Shown in pieces: positions 18,619-26,714 of a DNA stretch of 64,000 nucleotides (its first letter is position 1; each line of letters begins with the position of its first letter). Source of the stretch: Candidatus Protochlamydia phocaeensis (lineage in GTDB: Bacteria > Chlamydiota > Chlamydiia > Chlamydiales > Parachlamydiaceae). The stretch is taken from contig NZ_FCNU01000028.1 in assembly GCF_001545115.1 (NCBI RefSeq), positions 277,655-341,654 on the forward strand, given 5' to 3'. Position numbers and translations under genes: made by a program. Below the pieces are notes generated by a model. It did no database searches. It was not told the DNA's origin and saw only the letters and a list, made by a program, of their open reading frames with translations.

Positions 18619-21600
18619 ATGCAAGTTAATGGTTCTAATAACTTATCTTTTCCTCTTTCCTCTTTTCCTCCTAATTCTGCGAGCTATACCCATTTTAAGA
18701 GGAGATGGGAAGAGAGTGCCCGAAAGGCATTAAACGAAATCAATACAAATCCTGAAAGAGCAATCAAACGGCGCTGCACGCTAGATGTTGTACAAGGAAC
18801 CCATAAGGTCGAAGAGGTTTTTAGAGGCGAATGCTCAGTGGCAGATTCGGAAGAGAAGGAAAGACCTTTTTCCGAGCAAGATGTTAAGGATGTTTCTCTT
18901 ATACAAGCAAGCAGGGAAGAGACACTTGATTTTTTGCAGCTGCCTGCCGAGTTAATCTGCCAGATCTTTTCAACATTGGATCACAAGGATCTTTTACAAT
19001 TTGAAAGGCTAGCAAAAGCCTACCAAGAAATCACAGAACCTGTATGGACGGATTATGTCAGAAGAGCGCGCCTTGACCGTCTGGAGTGGGCAGAGATCGA
19101 TCTTCCGTCTAATGAAGAGCACCCCAATAAGTGGAAATATTGCCTGAGCCAAGCAATGATCCAATATATCGTCAAAGAGGGACATCTCATCCAGTCAGGT
19201 AAAAGCCTTGAAATAGCCAAAAGAGTAAAGGAGCGTTTTGGAGGGATCTTTAAGCGGTTTCCACGCTGCGAAGCTTATATGGCCCAAGATCTTGTCCGCT
19301 TAGAGAGCTTTTCTAAAAATACACGGCAAATTTTGCCCAAAAAGCTTTTTAAAAAGTTGTTCAAAAATGAAGTTAAGGGAGGAGATTACTTATTAGGAGC
19401 TTTATTTGAGGCTAGGCGTTTAAAAGAAGCTGGGCGTGTAGTCCTGTCTAATCCCTATGAACAATATTATAGGCACAAACAACAAAAGACAGAAATGAAC
19501 ACCAAGCTCACAAAGGAGTATTTTACCATGGCTATACAAATAGGTGGAGCTTATGCCTATTTGATTGCGGTCTATACGTTTAGAGATCTTCCCTCGCGTT
19601 TTGGTGAATTACCTCTTTATGCCTATCTGGGAAAACCTTGTGCTTTGTATGATTCAGAAGGCTTGGATTATTTACTTAGAGCTTATCCTGATTTTGCCGC
19701 TTTCCTTTATCCGAATGGATATGATTTTCCTAAAATATTATTTGATTACATGCAGGAGGAAATTAAAGCAAAAGAATGGCCGACAGCAGAAATCTTTTGT
19801 ACAAAAGCTCTTCAGGCTTATGCGGACCGAGTACCGGAAGAATTTTGGGAAGAAGCAGCAAAAATAAAAATGCATTTAAATAAATGGAAAGAGGCTGACG
19901 GTTTTTATAAGTGGGCTAGAGAAGTGCGTGGAGATAATATTTCAGCAGATGTATTGGTTAATGCTGCCCATGTAAAAATGCAACTAAATGAATGGAAAGA
20001 GGCAGATCATTTATACACCCAAGCAAGGAAAGCCAATGGTGGACCTCTTCCAGAAAGTATAGTGTTTAATGCTGCCTATGTAAAAAAGCAACTAAATGAA
20101 TGGAAAGAGGCAGATCGTTTATATACCGAAGCAATGAAAGCCAATGACAGAGCTAGAGCTATTCCAAAAGATGCATGGATTGATATTGCCTATGTAAAAA
20201 TGCAACTAAGTGAATGGAAAGAGGCAGATCGTTTATATACCCATGCAAGGAAAGCCAATGACGGAGCTCTTCCAGAAAGTGCATGGATTGATGTTGCCTA
20301 TGTAAAATTGCAATTACAAGATTGGAAAGAGGCAGATCGTTTATATACCCAAGCATGGGAAGCCAATGGCGGAGCTCTTCCAGAAAGTGCATTGCTTAAT
20401 GCTGCCTATGCAAAAAAGCAGCTAAATGAATGGAAGGAGGCAGATCGTTTATACACCCAAGCAAGGGAAGCCAGTGGCGGAGCTGTCCCAAAAAATATAT
20501 GGGATCATGTTGCCTATGTAAAAATGCAGCTAAAGGAATGGAAAGAGGCAGACAGTTTATATACCCAAGCAAGAGAAGCCAATGGCGGAGCTCTTCCAAA
20601 AAATGCATTGATAGATGCTGCTTATGTGAAAACTCAATTAAGGGAATGGAAAGAGGCAGACAGTTTATGTACCCAAGCAAGGAATGCTTTTGGCCCCCAT
20701 ATTCCACAATTGGGATTGATTAATGCTGCCTATGTGAAAACTCAATTAAGAGAATGGAAAGAGGCAGACAGTTTATATACCCAAGCAAGGAATGCTTTTG
20801 GCTCCAATATTCCACAATTTGGATTGATTAATGCTGCCAGTGTAAAAATGCAACTAGAAGAATGGAAAGAGGCAAACAGTTTATATATCCAAGCAATTAA
20901 AATTTCTGCCGTCTCTATTCCAGCACAAGTATGGAGTCAGTTCGCTTTTGCAAAACGGAAATTAGAACAATGGAAAGAGGCAGACCTTTTATATACCCAA
21001 GCAAGGAAGGTTTTTGGCTCCCATATTCCACAAGTGGTATTGATTAATGCTGCCAGTGTAAAAATGCAACTAGAAGAATGGAAAGAGGCAGACAGTTTAT
21101 ATATCCAAGCAATTAAAACTTCTGACGTCTCTATTCCAGCACAAGTATGGATTCAGTTTGCTCTTGTAAAACAGAAATTAGAACAATGGGAAGCAGCGGA
21201 CAGTTTATACATGCGAGGAATTAAAACTTCTAACCCCATTGTATGGGATGTGAATCAAGCGTACAATATGCTTGTTGTGAAAACAAAATTAAAAAAATGG
21301 GGACAAGTAGAAAGCATTTATAATCAAATAATGAAAGCTCCTGACGCGAATATTCCAGTCGAGAGATTGGCTGATGTCGCTTTTGCAAAATTAAGTTTGG
21401 AAAAATGGGAAGAGGCAGATACGTTATATAAGCAAGTAAGGAACGCTTGTGGCAGCCCTATTCCAGCACAAATATTGATTAATTCCGCTTATGTAAAAGG
21501 GAAGTTAGGAGAATGGGAAGCGGCAGACTGTTTATACACACAAGCAATGGAAATTTCTGGTGGGGATATCTCAGCAGAGGTATTAGCGGATATCGCTTTT

Positions 21601-21645
21601 GTAAAAGCGAAATTAAAAGGCATTCTAGAAGCCAATATTATTTAA
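18619..21645 (+). CDS. large F-box protein with expanded TPR-like repeat array (cassette 2, gene B)
   Basis: A 1008-residue protein and the longest of the four. The F-box is at about 103-144 (LDFLQLPAELICQIFSTLDH). From about residue 407 to the end there are about 16 full 36-residue repeats plus a half repeat; the consensus is roughly NAAYVKMQLKEWKEADSLYTQAR followed by a loop and LP. The central repeats are nearly identical to each other in protein and DNA, unlike those of its shorter copy at 13476, so the array has expanded recently. Its last residues (EANII) match the end of the shorter copy, which marks expansion inside the array. It is probably a host-targeted ubiquitin-ligase adaptor with a lengthened substrate-binding solenoid. 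Confidence 0.83.
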   Translation: MQVNGSNNLSFPLSSFPPNSASYTHFKRRWEESARKALNEINTNPERAIKRRCTLDVVQGTHKVEEVFRGECSVADSEEKERPFSEQDVKDVSLIQASREETLDFLQLPAELICQIFSTLDHKDLLQFERLAKAYQEITEPVWTDYVRRARLDRLEWAEIDLPSNEEHPNKWKYCLSQAMIQYIVKEGHLIQSGKSLEIAKRVKERFGGIFKRFPRCEAYMAQDLVRLESFSKNTRQILPKKLFKKLFKNEVKGGDYLLGALFEARRLKEAGRVVLSNPYEQYYRHKQQKTEMNTKLTKEYFTMAIQIGGAYAYLIAVYTFRDLPSRFGELPLYAYLGKPCALYDSEGLDYLLRAYPDFAAFLYPNGYDFPKILFDYMQEEIKAKEWPTAEIFCTKALQAYADRVPEEFWEEAAKIKMHLNKWKEADGFYKWAREVRGDNISADVLVNAAHVKMQLNEWKEADHLYTQARKANGGPLPESIVFNAAYVKKQLNEWKEADRLYTEAMKANDRARAIPKDAWIDIAYVKMQLSEWKEADRLYTHARKANDGALPESAWIDVAYVKLQLQDWKEADRLYTQAWEANGGALPESALLNAAYAKKQLNEWKEADRLYTQAREASGGAVPKNIWDHVAYVKMQLKEWKEADSLYTQAREANGGALPKNALIDAAYVKTQLREWKEADSLCTQARNAFGPHIPQLGLINAAYVKTQLREWKEADSLYTQARNAFGSNIPQFGLINAASVKMQLEEWKEANSLYIQAIKISAVSIPAQVWSQFAFAKRKLEQWKEADLLYTQARKVFGSHIPQVVLINAASVKMQLEEWKEADSLYIQAIKTSDVSIPAQVWIQFALVKQKLEQWEAADSLYMRGIKTSNPIVWDVNQAYNMLVVKTKLKKWGQVESIYNQIMKAPDANIPVERLADVAFAKLSLEKWEEADTLYKQVRNACGSPIPAQILINSAYVKGKLGEWEAADCLYTQAMEISGGDISAEVLADIAFVKAKLKGILEANII
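19838..21590 (+). repeat. 108-bp tandem coding repeats
   Basis: About sixteen head-to-tail units of about 108 bases, each encoding one 36-residue helical hairpin of the F-box protein. The phrase AATGGAAAGAGGCAGA recurs at nearly constant spacing from about 19.99 to 21.1 kb. Adjacent units around 20.64-20.85 kb differ by only a few bases. A two-unit block (about 216 bases) is duplicated: the block starting near 20830 is repeated near 21046. Such arrays readily change length by slippage or recombination. Confidence 0.85.
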
Positions 21646-21673
21646 CGTTGTCTTATAAATCAGGGATCTTAAA

Positions 21674-21698
21674 AAAAGCTGCCCAGCAGCTTTTCCTT
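21674..21698 (+). terminator. rho-independent terminator of F-box cassette 2
   Basis: AAAAGCTGC (21674-21682), a three-base loop CCA and GCAGCTTTT (21686-21694) form a perfect stem, continued by TCCTTTG. It begins 28 bases after the gene B stop. Confidence 0.75.
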
Positions 21699-21727
21699 TG
21701 AAAAAGAAGAGATTTAACATGATTGAT

Positions 21728-21832
21728 ATTGTCTTAAGCCGCATCGCTTGCGTGATATAAAAGGCTTTTTACGTTTTGCACGTGGGGTCGGCTATGCCGC
21801 CCCACGGCTACTATCCCTACAGCGTTTGCATG
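21728..21832. repeat. R3 GC-rich repeat, second copy
   Basis: A GC-rich non-coding patch resembling 961-1046. It shares the alternating GC/T-run order and GGCTACTA near CCCT. It contains a short inverted repeat (GTGGGGTCGGC / GCCGCCCCAC). It lies between the 3' ends of the F-box gene and proC. Confidence 0.35.
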
Positions 21833-21894
21833 GCATGTTTAGTCTAGCAAGTTTTTTATTTACGCCGGTCAAATTTGAGATTTAATACATCCTT

Positions 21895-22695
21895 TTAATG
21901 GTCGGAAGATAGCTCTTTGCTTCTTTCATAAGCTGCTAAAAAAGTATGAATGATGCCACTGCGAATGGCATAGTCCTCCAACGCTTTCAAGCCCTCAATG
22001 GTTGTTCCGGCAGGGGAAGTGACTTGCCATTTTAACTCTCCCGGATGCTTTCTTGTTTTTTCCAATAAGGTCAAACTGCCCTTGATCATCTGCAAGACTA
22101 GGTTTTTAGCATCTTCGGCACCAAAACCCATGGCCATTCCGGCTTCAACCATCGCTTCGATCAACGTAAAGATAAATGCTGGACCGGATCCTGTGAGGGA
22201 AGTCAGTGCATCGATTTTGGATTCGCTTAGCCAGTAGACCATGCCGAGCGGTTCAAAGAGCGTTTGAAGTTTATGCTTAAGTGCTTGGGTTAAATAGGGA
22301 TTGTCCACCATGCCGATCACACCTTCTCCATAAGTCAGAGCGAGATTCGGCATCATTCGGATAATTAAAGAGGAATGAAAATAGCGCCTTAGAACGCTAT
22401 GCGGCGTCCCTGCCAATAAACTGATGATAATTTGATCTGTCTTGAGATGGGGCGCGATCAGATCGCTGATCTCTTTGAGATTTTGCGGTTTAATTGCCAA
22501 AATGATTATTTCAGCTTCCTGAATCGCTTCTTCAGCAGATGGGCAGGCGCGGGCTTTAATTTCGCGTGCCAATTCTTGCGTGGCAGGGAAATCCCTGTCG
22601 AATAAGGCAAGCTTGTGGAAAGGGCTGAGTCCTTGGGCAATTCCCGTTCCCATGTTTCCGCAGCCAATAATGGCAATATGCATTTGTTTTTCCAT
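21895..22695 (-). CDS. proC: pyrroline-5-carboxylate reductase
   Basis: A 266-residue enzyme of normal length catalysing the last step of proline synthesis, NAD(P)H-dependent reduction of pyrroline-5-carboxylate. The N-terminal Rossmann motif IIGCGNMGTGIAQGL binds the cofactor. The C-terminal half has the family signature around LTSLTGSGPAFIFTLIEAM and the end motif SPAGTTIEGLKALE. ATG at 22695 is preceded by AGG at short spacing; ATG at 22683 is an alternative. It is third in a proB-proA-proC series, 172 bases after proA, a gap filled by a palindromic element. Confidence 0.95.
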   Translation of the reverse strand: MEKQMHIAIIGCGNMGTGIAQGLSPFHKLALFDRDFPATQELAREIKARACPSAEEAIQEAEIIILAIKPQNLKEISDLIAPHLKTDQIIISLLAGTPHSVLRRYFHSSLIIRMMPNLALTYGEGVIGMVDNPYLTQALKHKLQTLFEPLGMVYWLSESKIDALTSLTGSGPAFIFTLIEAMVEAGMAMGFGAEDAKNLVLQMIKGSLTLLEKTRKHPGELKWQVTSPAGTTIEGLKALEDYAIRSGIIHTFLAAYERSKELSSDH

Positions 22696-22700
22696 ATAAA

Positions 22701-22856
22701 CCTGAGGTTGGAGTTTTTTGTCCTTTCGACTGTGTCAAAGCCTCTGAGCTGAACAAATAGCCAGGCGATCCATATTAAAAATATGGACCACCTTGCCAAT
22801 TTTCATCTGTGGCAGCTTTCACGTCAGTCCAAAGGGCAAAAAACTCCAAATTCAGG
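22701..22856. repeat. R1 inverted-repeat element between proA and proC
   Basis: The longest R1 copy seen, 156 bases. The ends are CCTGAGGTTGGAGTT (from 22701) and AACTCCAAATTCAGG (to 22856), inverted with respect to each other. The interior holds a second small palindrome, CCATATT-AAA-AATATGG. The 60595-60700 copy matches this interior in reverse orientation (GACGTGAAAGC, CTCAGAGGCTTTGA). It nearly fills the proA-proC gap, and would form a strong hairpin in the operon transcript that could reduce or uncouple proC expression. Confidence 0.65.
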
Positions 22857-22867
22857 TGATAAATCCT

Positions 22868-24142
22868 TTATGACGGACGTGTATGATAATTCCCGCGTAT
22901 GATCCATTTATAGGTTGTCAGTTCTTTTAATCCCATCGGACCTCGCGCATGCAATTTCTGCGTACTGATGGCGACTTCGGCTCCCAATCCCAGCTGTCCT
23001 CCATCCGTAAAGCGCGTAGAGGCATTGACATAAACGGCTGCAGAATCAATTTCGCTGACGAATTGCTCTGCTAGCTGGACATCCTGGGTTAAAATGCCAT
23101 CGCTGTGGCCCGAACTATGCTCGCGAATATGATTTAAAGCTTCTTGTGAATCTTCTACTACTTTAATTCCAATTGTCAAGCTTAGCCATTCAGTATCCCA
23201 GTCGTTTGCTTGCGCTGTCTGACAAACGACCGTGCCTGCAGGTAATGCTTTTAAAATATGCCAGGCTTTTTCATCCAGATGAAGTTTAACGCCCGCCTCT
23301 CCCAATGCTTTGGCTAAAGGGGGCAGGAATAAAGGCGCGGCCTGAGCATGAACAAGCAACGTATCTAGGGCATTGCAGACCGTTGGACGCTGTGTCTTGG
23401 CATTCAAAATGACAGGGAGCGCTTTATCCAGATCTGCCGTCCGATCGACATACAAATGGCAAATGCCAATCCCTCCCGTCATGACGGGAATCAGGCTGTT
23501 TTCCCGGCAAAATTGATGCAGGCCGGCACCACCACGGGGAATAATGAGGTCGATATAAGTCGGCATCTTTAGCATGTGGATAACCTGGCTGCGGTCTGCA
23601 GTTGGGATAAGCTGAATCGCATGAAGAGGGAGGGCTGCGGTGTTTAAAGCCTGTTGAATAACAGAGATAAGGGCCTGATTGGTGTGCAACGCCTCTGAGC
23701 CGCCACGTAAGATGGCGCAATTGCCCGATTTAAGGGCAAGCACCGCCGCATCAACCGTGACATTGGGTCTCGATTCATAAATGATTCCCAGCACGCCGAT
23801 TGGCGTACGGCGTTTACAGACATTCAATCCATTGGGCAAAGTGGTATGTTCAAAGGTTTCTCCCACCGGATCGGGCAAGGTGGCCACATGCTGGACGTCT
23901 TGGCTGATTCCTTTTAGACGTCCGTTTAACGATAAGCGATCTATCATGGCCGGGCTAAGGCCGGCTTGTTCAGCTGCCAGGCAGTCTTTTTGATTGGCTT
24001 CCAAAATCTCTTTCTGGCTATTCTCTAAGCCATTTGCTAAGGCTTCCAAGACTAAGTCTTTCTGCCGGGCAGTCGCTTTGGCCATCGCAATAGCCGCTTG
24101 CTTGGCATGCTGCCCCATTAAAATTAAATCATTTGTCTGCAT
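22868..24142 (-). CDS. proA: glutamate-5-semialdehyde dehydrogenase (gamma-glutamyl phosphate reductase)
   Basis: A 424-residue enzyme of normal length. It reduces gamma-glutamyl phosphate to glutamate semialdehyde with NADPH, the second step of proline synthesis. Recognisable family segments are KRRTPIGVLGIIYESRPNVT, ALKSGNCAILRGGSEA, the catalytic-Cys region KTQRPTVCNALDTLL, and the C-terminal GLGAEVAISTQKLHARGPMGL. Its start lies one base after the proB stop, which indicates translational coupling and a shared transcript. Nothing appears truncated. Confidence 0.96.
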   Translation of the reverse strand: MQTNDLILMGQHAKQAAIAMAKATARQKDLVLEALANGLENSQKEILEANQKDCLAAEQAGLSPAMIDRLSLNGRLKGISQDVQHVATLPDPVGETFEHTTLPNGLNVCKRRTPIGVLGIIYESRPNVTVDAAVLALKSGNCAILRGGSEALHTNQALISVIQQALNTAALPLHAIQLIPTADRSQVIHMLKMPTYIDLIIPRGGAGLHQFCRENSLIPVMTGGIGICHLYVDRTADLDKALPVILNAKTQRPTVCNALDTLLVHAQAAPLFLPPLAKALGEAGVKLHLDEKAWHILKALPAGTVVCQTAQANDWDTEWLSLTIGIKVVEDSQEALNHIREHSSGHSDGILTQDVQLAEQFVSEIDSAAVYVNASTRFTDGGQLGLGAEVAISTQKLHARGPMGLKELTTYKWIIRGNYHTRPS

Positions 24143-24143
24143 G

Positions 24144-25262
24144 TTAGCTGTCCTCTTTAAATCGGGTGCGGGTCATATTATCGCGATGGATGATTTCTGG
24201 GCCGTAGCTGTATCCTAAGATGTCTTCAATATGCTGCGAATGTGTGCCGATCAGTTTCTGGATGTCTTGGCTTTTATAATTTGTAATGCCGACAGCTATG
24301 GGATAACCAGATAAGGAAACCAGTTGAACTAAAGCCCCTCGATCAAAAGATTGAAAGGTTTGAGTAATGCCTATCGGCAGCAAGCTGGCTCCATTATGGC
24401 GCAGCTTTTGCTCTGCCCCGGCATCAATTTGGATTTTTCCTTGATGCTTTTCAGATAGCAGCCAGCGCTTGCGGCTTTCCCTGGCGGTTGTTTCCGCCAT
24501 AAAAAAAGTGCCGATCGCATGCCCATCGGCAATATCGAGCAAAACATTGGGATGCTTAAAAGACGTAATGACTGTGCTTGTTCCGCTTTGAGAAGCGAGC
24601 TGGGCTGCTTGGACTTTTGTATACATGCCTCCTGTGCCAAGGCCAAGAGATGCTGATGCTCCGCCGGCTAAGGCAAAAATCTTTTCATCAATGTGGTTGA
24701 TCCGTGGAATGAGCGCCGCTTGGTTATCCAATCGAGGATCGGCGGTATAAAGACCTTCTTGATCGGTCAAAAGAATTAATCGATCGGCCGCAATCAGATT
24801 AGAGACCAAGGCAGCCAAGTTGTCGTTGTCGCCTACGCGGATCTCTTTGGTGGCAATGGTGTCATTTTCATTAATAATGGGAAGAATGCGATGCTTGAGC
24901 ATGCAATGCAACGAATCGCGAATGTTCAAATAGCGCTGTCGATTGGAGAAATCGTCCCGCGTCAGCAAAAGCTGTCCGACTTGAATGTGGAAAATGCTAA
25001 ATAAATCCGCCCAGATTTGCATCAATCGGCTTTGTCCAACGGCAGCAAACATTTGCTTGGAAGGCCAAAAGCGCTCGACCGTGGGATGGCCTAGGCATTC
25101 GCGGCCGGCAGCGACGGCTCCAGAAGTGACGAGAACAACTTGTTTGCCTTTTTCTTGCAGATGGGCAACTTGGCGGGCAATTTCCAACATGGCGCGGCGG
25201 GAAAGCTGCTTTGTTCCTTGTGTGAGCGTGCTTGTCCCCAATTTAACGACAATCTTATGCAT
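24144..25262 (-). CDS. proB: glutamate 5-kinase with PUA domain
   Basis: A 372-residue kinase catalysing the committed, normally proline-inhibited step of proline synthesis. The amino-acid kinase domain begins IVVKLGTSTLTQG, with further motifs VTSGAVAAGRECLG, IINENDTIATKEIRVGDNDNLAALV and GTGGMYTKVQAA. A C-terminal PUA domain follows from about residue 275 (RKRWLLSEKHQGKIQIDAGA). This is the common long bacterial form. ATG at 25262 has AGG eight bases upstream. It is first in proB-proA-proC on the minus strand; a promoter should lie in 25263-25557, but I cannot place it. A full proline pathway fits environmental rather than animal-pathogenic chlamydiae. Confidence 0.96.
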   Translation of the reverse strand: MHKIVVKLGTSTLTQGTKQLSRRAMLEIARQVAHLQEKGKQVVLVTSGAVAAGRECLGHPTVERFWPSKQMFAAVGQSRLMQIWADLFSIFHIQVGQLLLTRDDFSNRQRYLNIRDSLHCMLKHRILPIINENDTIATKEIRVGDNDNLAALVSNLIAADRLILLTDQEGLYTADPRLDNQAALIPRINHIDEKIFALAGGASASLGLGTGGMYTKVQAAQLASQSGTSTVITSFKHPNVLLDIADGHAIGTFFMAETTARESRKRWLLSEKHQGKIQIDAGAEQKLRHNGASLLPIGITQTFQSFDRGALVQLVSLSGYPIAVGITNYKSQDIQKLIGTHSQHIEDILGYSYGPEIIHRDNMTRTRFKEDS

Positions 25263-25557
25263 ATTTACCTAACTAAATAAAAAATTAACGGAAGGGAAAA
25301 TAAGAAAAAATGAAGGGTGGGCTGACCTTACCCCAGAAGGGGGAAACGAGGTAAATAGAAAGAAGGCATTAAATCGAAAGAAAAAGATTGCACGATTATC
25401 TCCGTTCTTACGGAATTCAAATTAACAAAAAATGTAATTAAAATCATCAAAAAGATATAAACAAATTAAAAATAAGGTTATTAGCAATTCGCCGACAGTC
25501 TGTAATAAGAGGGCGGCCGTAAAAAAACATTAAATTAGCATGTGGATAGGATGAGAT

Positions 25558-26475
25558 ATGAGAGTATTTGTAACAGGTGCTTCAGGATATATTGGAAATG
25601 CTGTTGCCAAAGCTTTTCGAAACAAGGGGCATCATGTCTTCGGGATGGTCCGTAGCGAGAAAGATGCCCATCTGTTGAGCTTGGATGAAATCTGGCCGGT
25701 TATAGGGGATTTGGATAAGCTTGAGAGTTACCAGAAAGCATTGGAAGAGTGCGAAGTGGCGGTGCATTGCGCATTTGATTGGGAAGAGAAAGGCGTAGAG
25801 CGCGATGCTAAATTGATCGATAACGTGCTGGCCACTTTTTCCAAAAGTTCTCTGCCGCATGCGTTCCTTTATACGTCAGGCATATGGATTTATGGATCTC
25901 GAGGAAATCAGGTTGTCGATGAATCGACTCCGGTCAACCCGATCGAGATCGCTAAATGGCGCCCCATTCATGAAGAGAAAGTGTTAAAGGCTGCGGCTGC
26001 TAATTTTAAAACAGTCATTTTAAGGCCTGGATGCGTATATGGAAATGTGGGAGGATTAACTAATCTCATTTTTACATCCACTCAAAATGGCATGATAAAA
26101 ATGATTGGCGAGGGGCGCAACCGCTGGCCTATGGTGCATGTGCAAGATTTGGCATTGGCCTATGTGGCAGCTGCCGAAAAAGAAGCAAACGGGCTTATTT
26201 TAAATGTAGCGAATGATACCAGTGTAACTGTAAAGGAATTGGCAGAGGCGGTTGCCAGAAGCGCTGGCATCGAAGGGAAAATTAAGAGTTTAACGCCAGA
26301 AGAAGCGCACCAGCAGTTTGGCGATATGGTCCAAGGATTGTCTATCGATCTTCAAGTCAGCAACTCGCGCGTTAAACGTTTATTAGGATGGCAAGTCCAT
26401 CATCCCTCTTTTATCAATGATGTCGATATCTACTATAATGCATGGAAAACAACACAAGTGGCTGACGAGTTCTAA
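25558..26475 (+). CDS. atypical NAD(P)-dependent epimerase/dehydratase (extended SDR)
   Basis: A 305-residue Rossmann-fold protein. The nucleotide-binding motif GASGYIG (7-13) is intact, followed by VAVHCAF, TSGIWIYG and VILRPGCVYG, as in extended short-chain dehydrogenases/epimerases. The expected YxxxK catalytic motif is not visible: the matching stretch reads AKWRPIHEEKVL, as in some atypical SDRs. It binds NAD(P), but the reaction and substrate cannot be told. A sugar-nucleotide epimerase is less likely given the missing Tyr. ATG at 25558 is preceded by AGGATGAG. It is monocistronic and followed by a palindrome. Confidence 0.85.
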   Translation: MRVFVTGASGYIGNAVAKAFRNKGHHVFGMVRSEKDAHLLSLDEIWPVIGDLDKLESYQKALEECEVAVHCAFDWEEKGVERDAKLIDNVLATFSKSSLPHAFLYTSGIWIYGSRGNQVVDESTPVNPIEIAKWRPIHEEKVLKAAAANFKTVILRPGCVYGNVGGLTNLIFTSTQNGMIKMIGEGRNRWPMVHVQDLALAYVAAAEKEANGLILNVANDTSVTVKELAEAVARSAGIEGKIKSLTPEEAHQQFGDMVQGLSIDLQVSNSRVKRLLGWQVHHPSFINDVDIYYNAWKTTQVADEF

Positions 26476-26483
26476 GAAATGCA

Positions 26484-26535
26484 TTAAAACCGCTAATGGC
26501 TTAGATTTTCAAATTTAAGCCATTAGCAGTTTTAA
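26484..26535. terminator. long palindrome with R2-like ends after the SDR gene
   Basis: TTAAAACCGCTAATGGCTTA (from 26484) pairs with TAAGCCATTAGCAGTTTTAA (to 26535) with one mismatch and a twelve-base loop. The arm matches the end motif of the R2 family (TTAAAACCGCTA at 807-818, AAAACCGCTAAG at 53545). It lies nine bases after the stop and should act as a bidirectional terminator. The stretch 26536-26714 holds nothing else that I can see. Confidence 0.6.
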
Positions 26536-26714
26536 GAAATTCTCTAAGGCGATTGTTAATAACGGTAATTTTTTTTCAAAAATCAATCTTAATGCTTGCA
26601 GCCATTGATGCGGCCAAATGTTGGATTATAAGCAGCCGATAGATAAATAGCTGTAAGTCAGGCAAAAGCTACAGCCCGGGCAAGAAAAACACATGCCAAT
26701 GAAATCGCTCGCCT

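Noticed and set aside
20159..20707. Open frames on the minus strand inside the repeat array
   Set aside because: They are periodic only because the coding repeats are; no ribosome-binding sites, and they overlap a strong gene.
19838..21590. Regular 108-base direct repeats resembling a CRISPR-like or satellite array
   Set aside because: The repeats stay in one reading frame and encode 36-residue helical hairpins of an F-box protein; there are no unique spacers and no cas genes.
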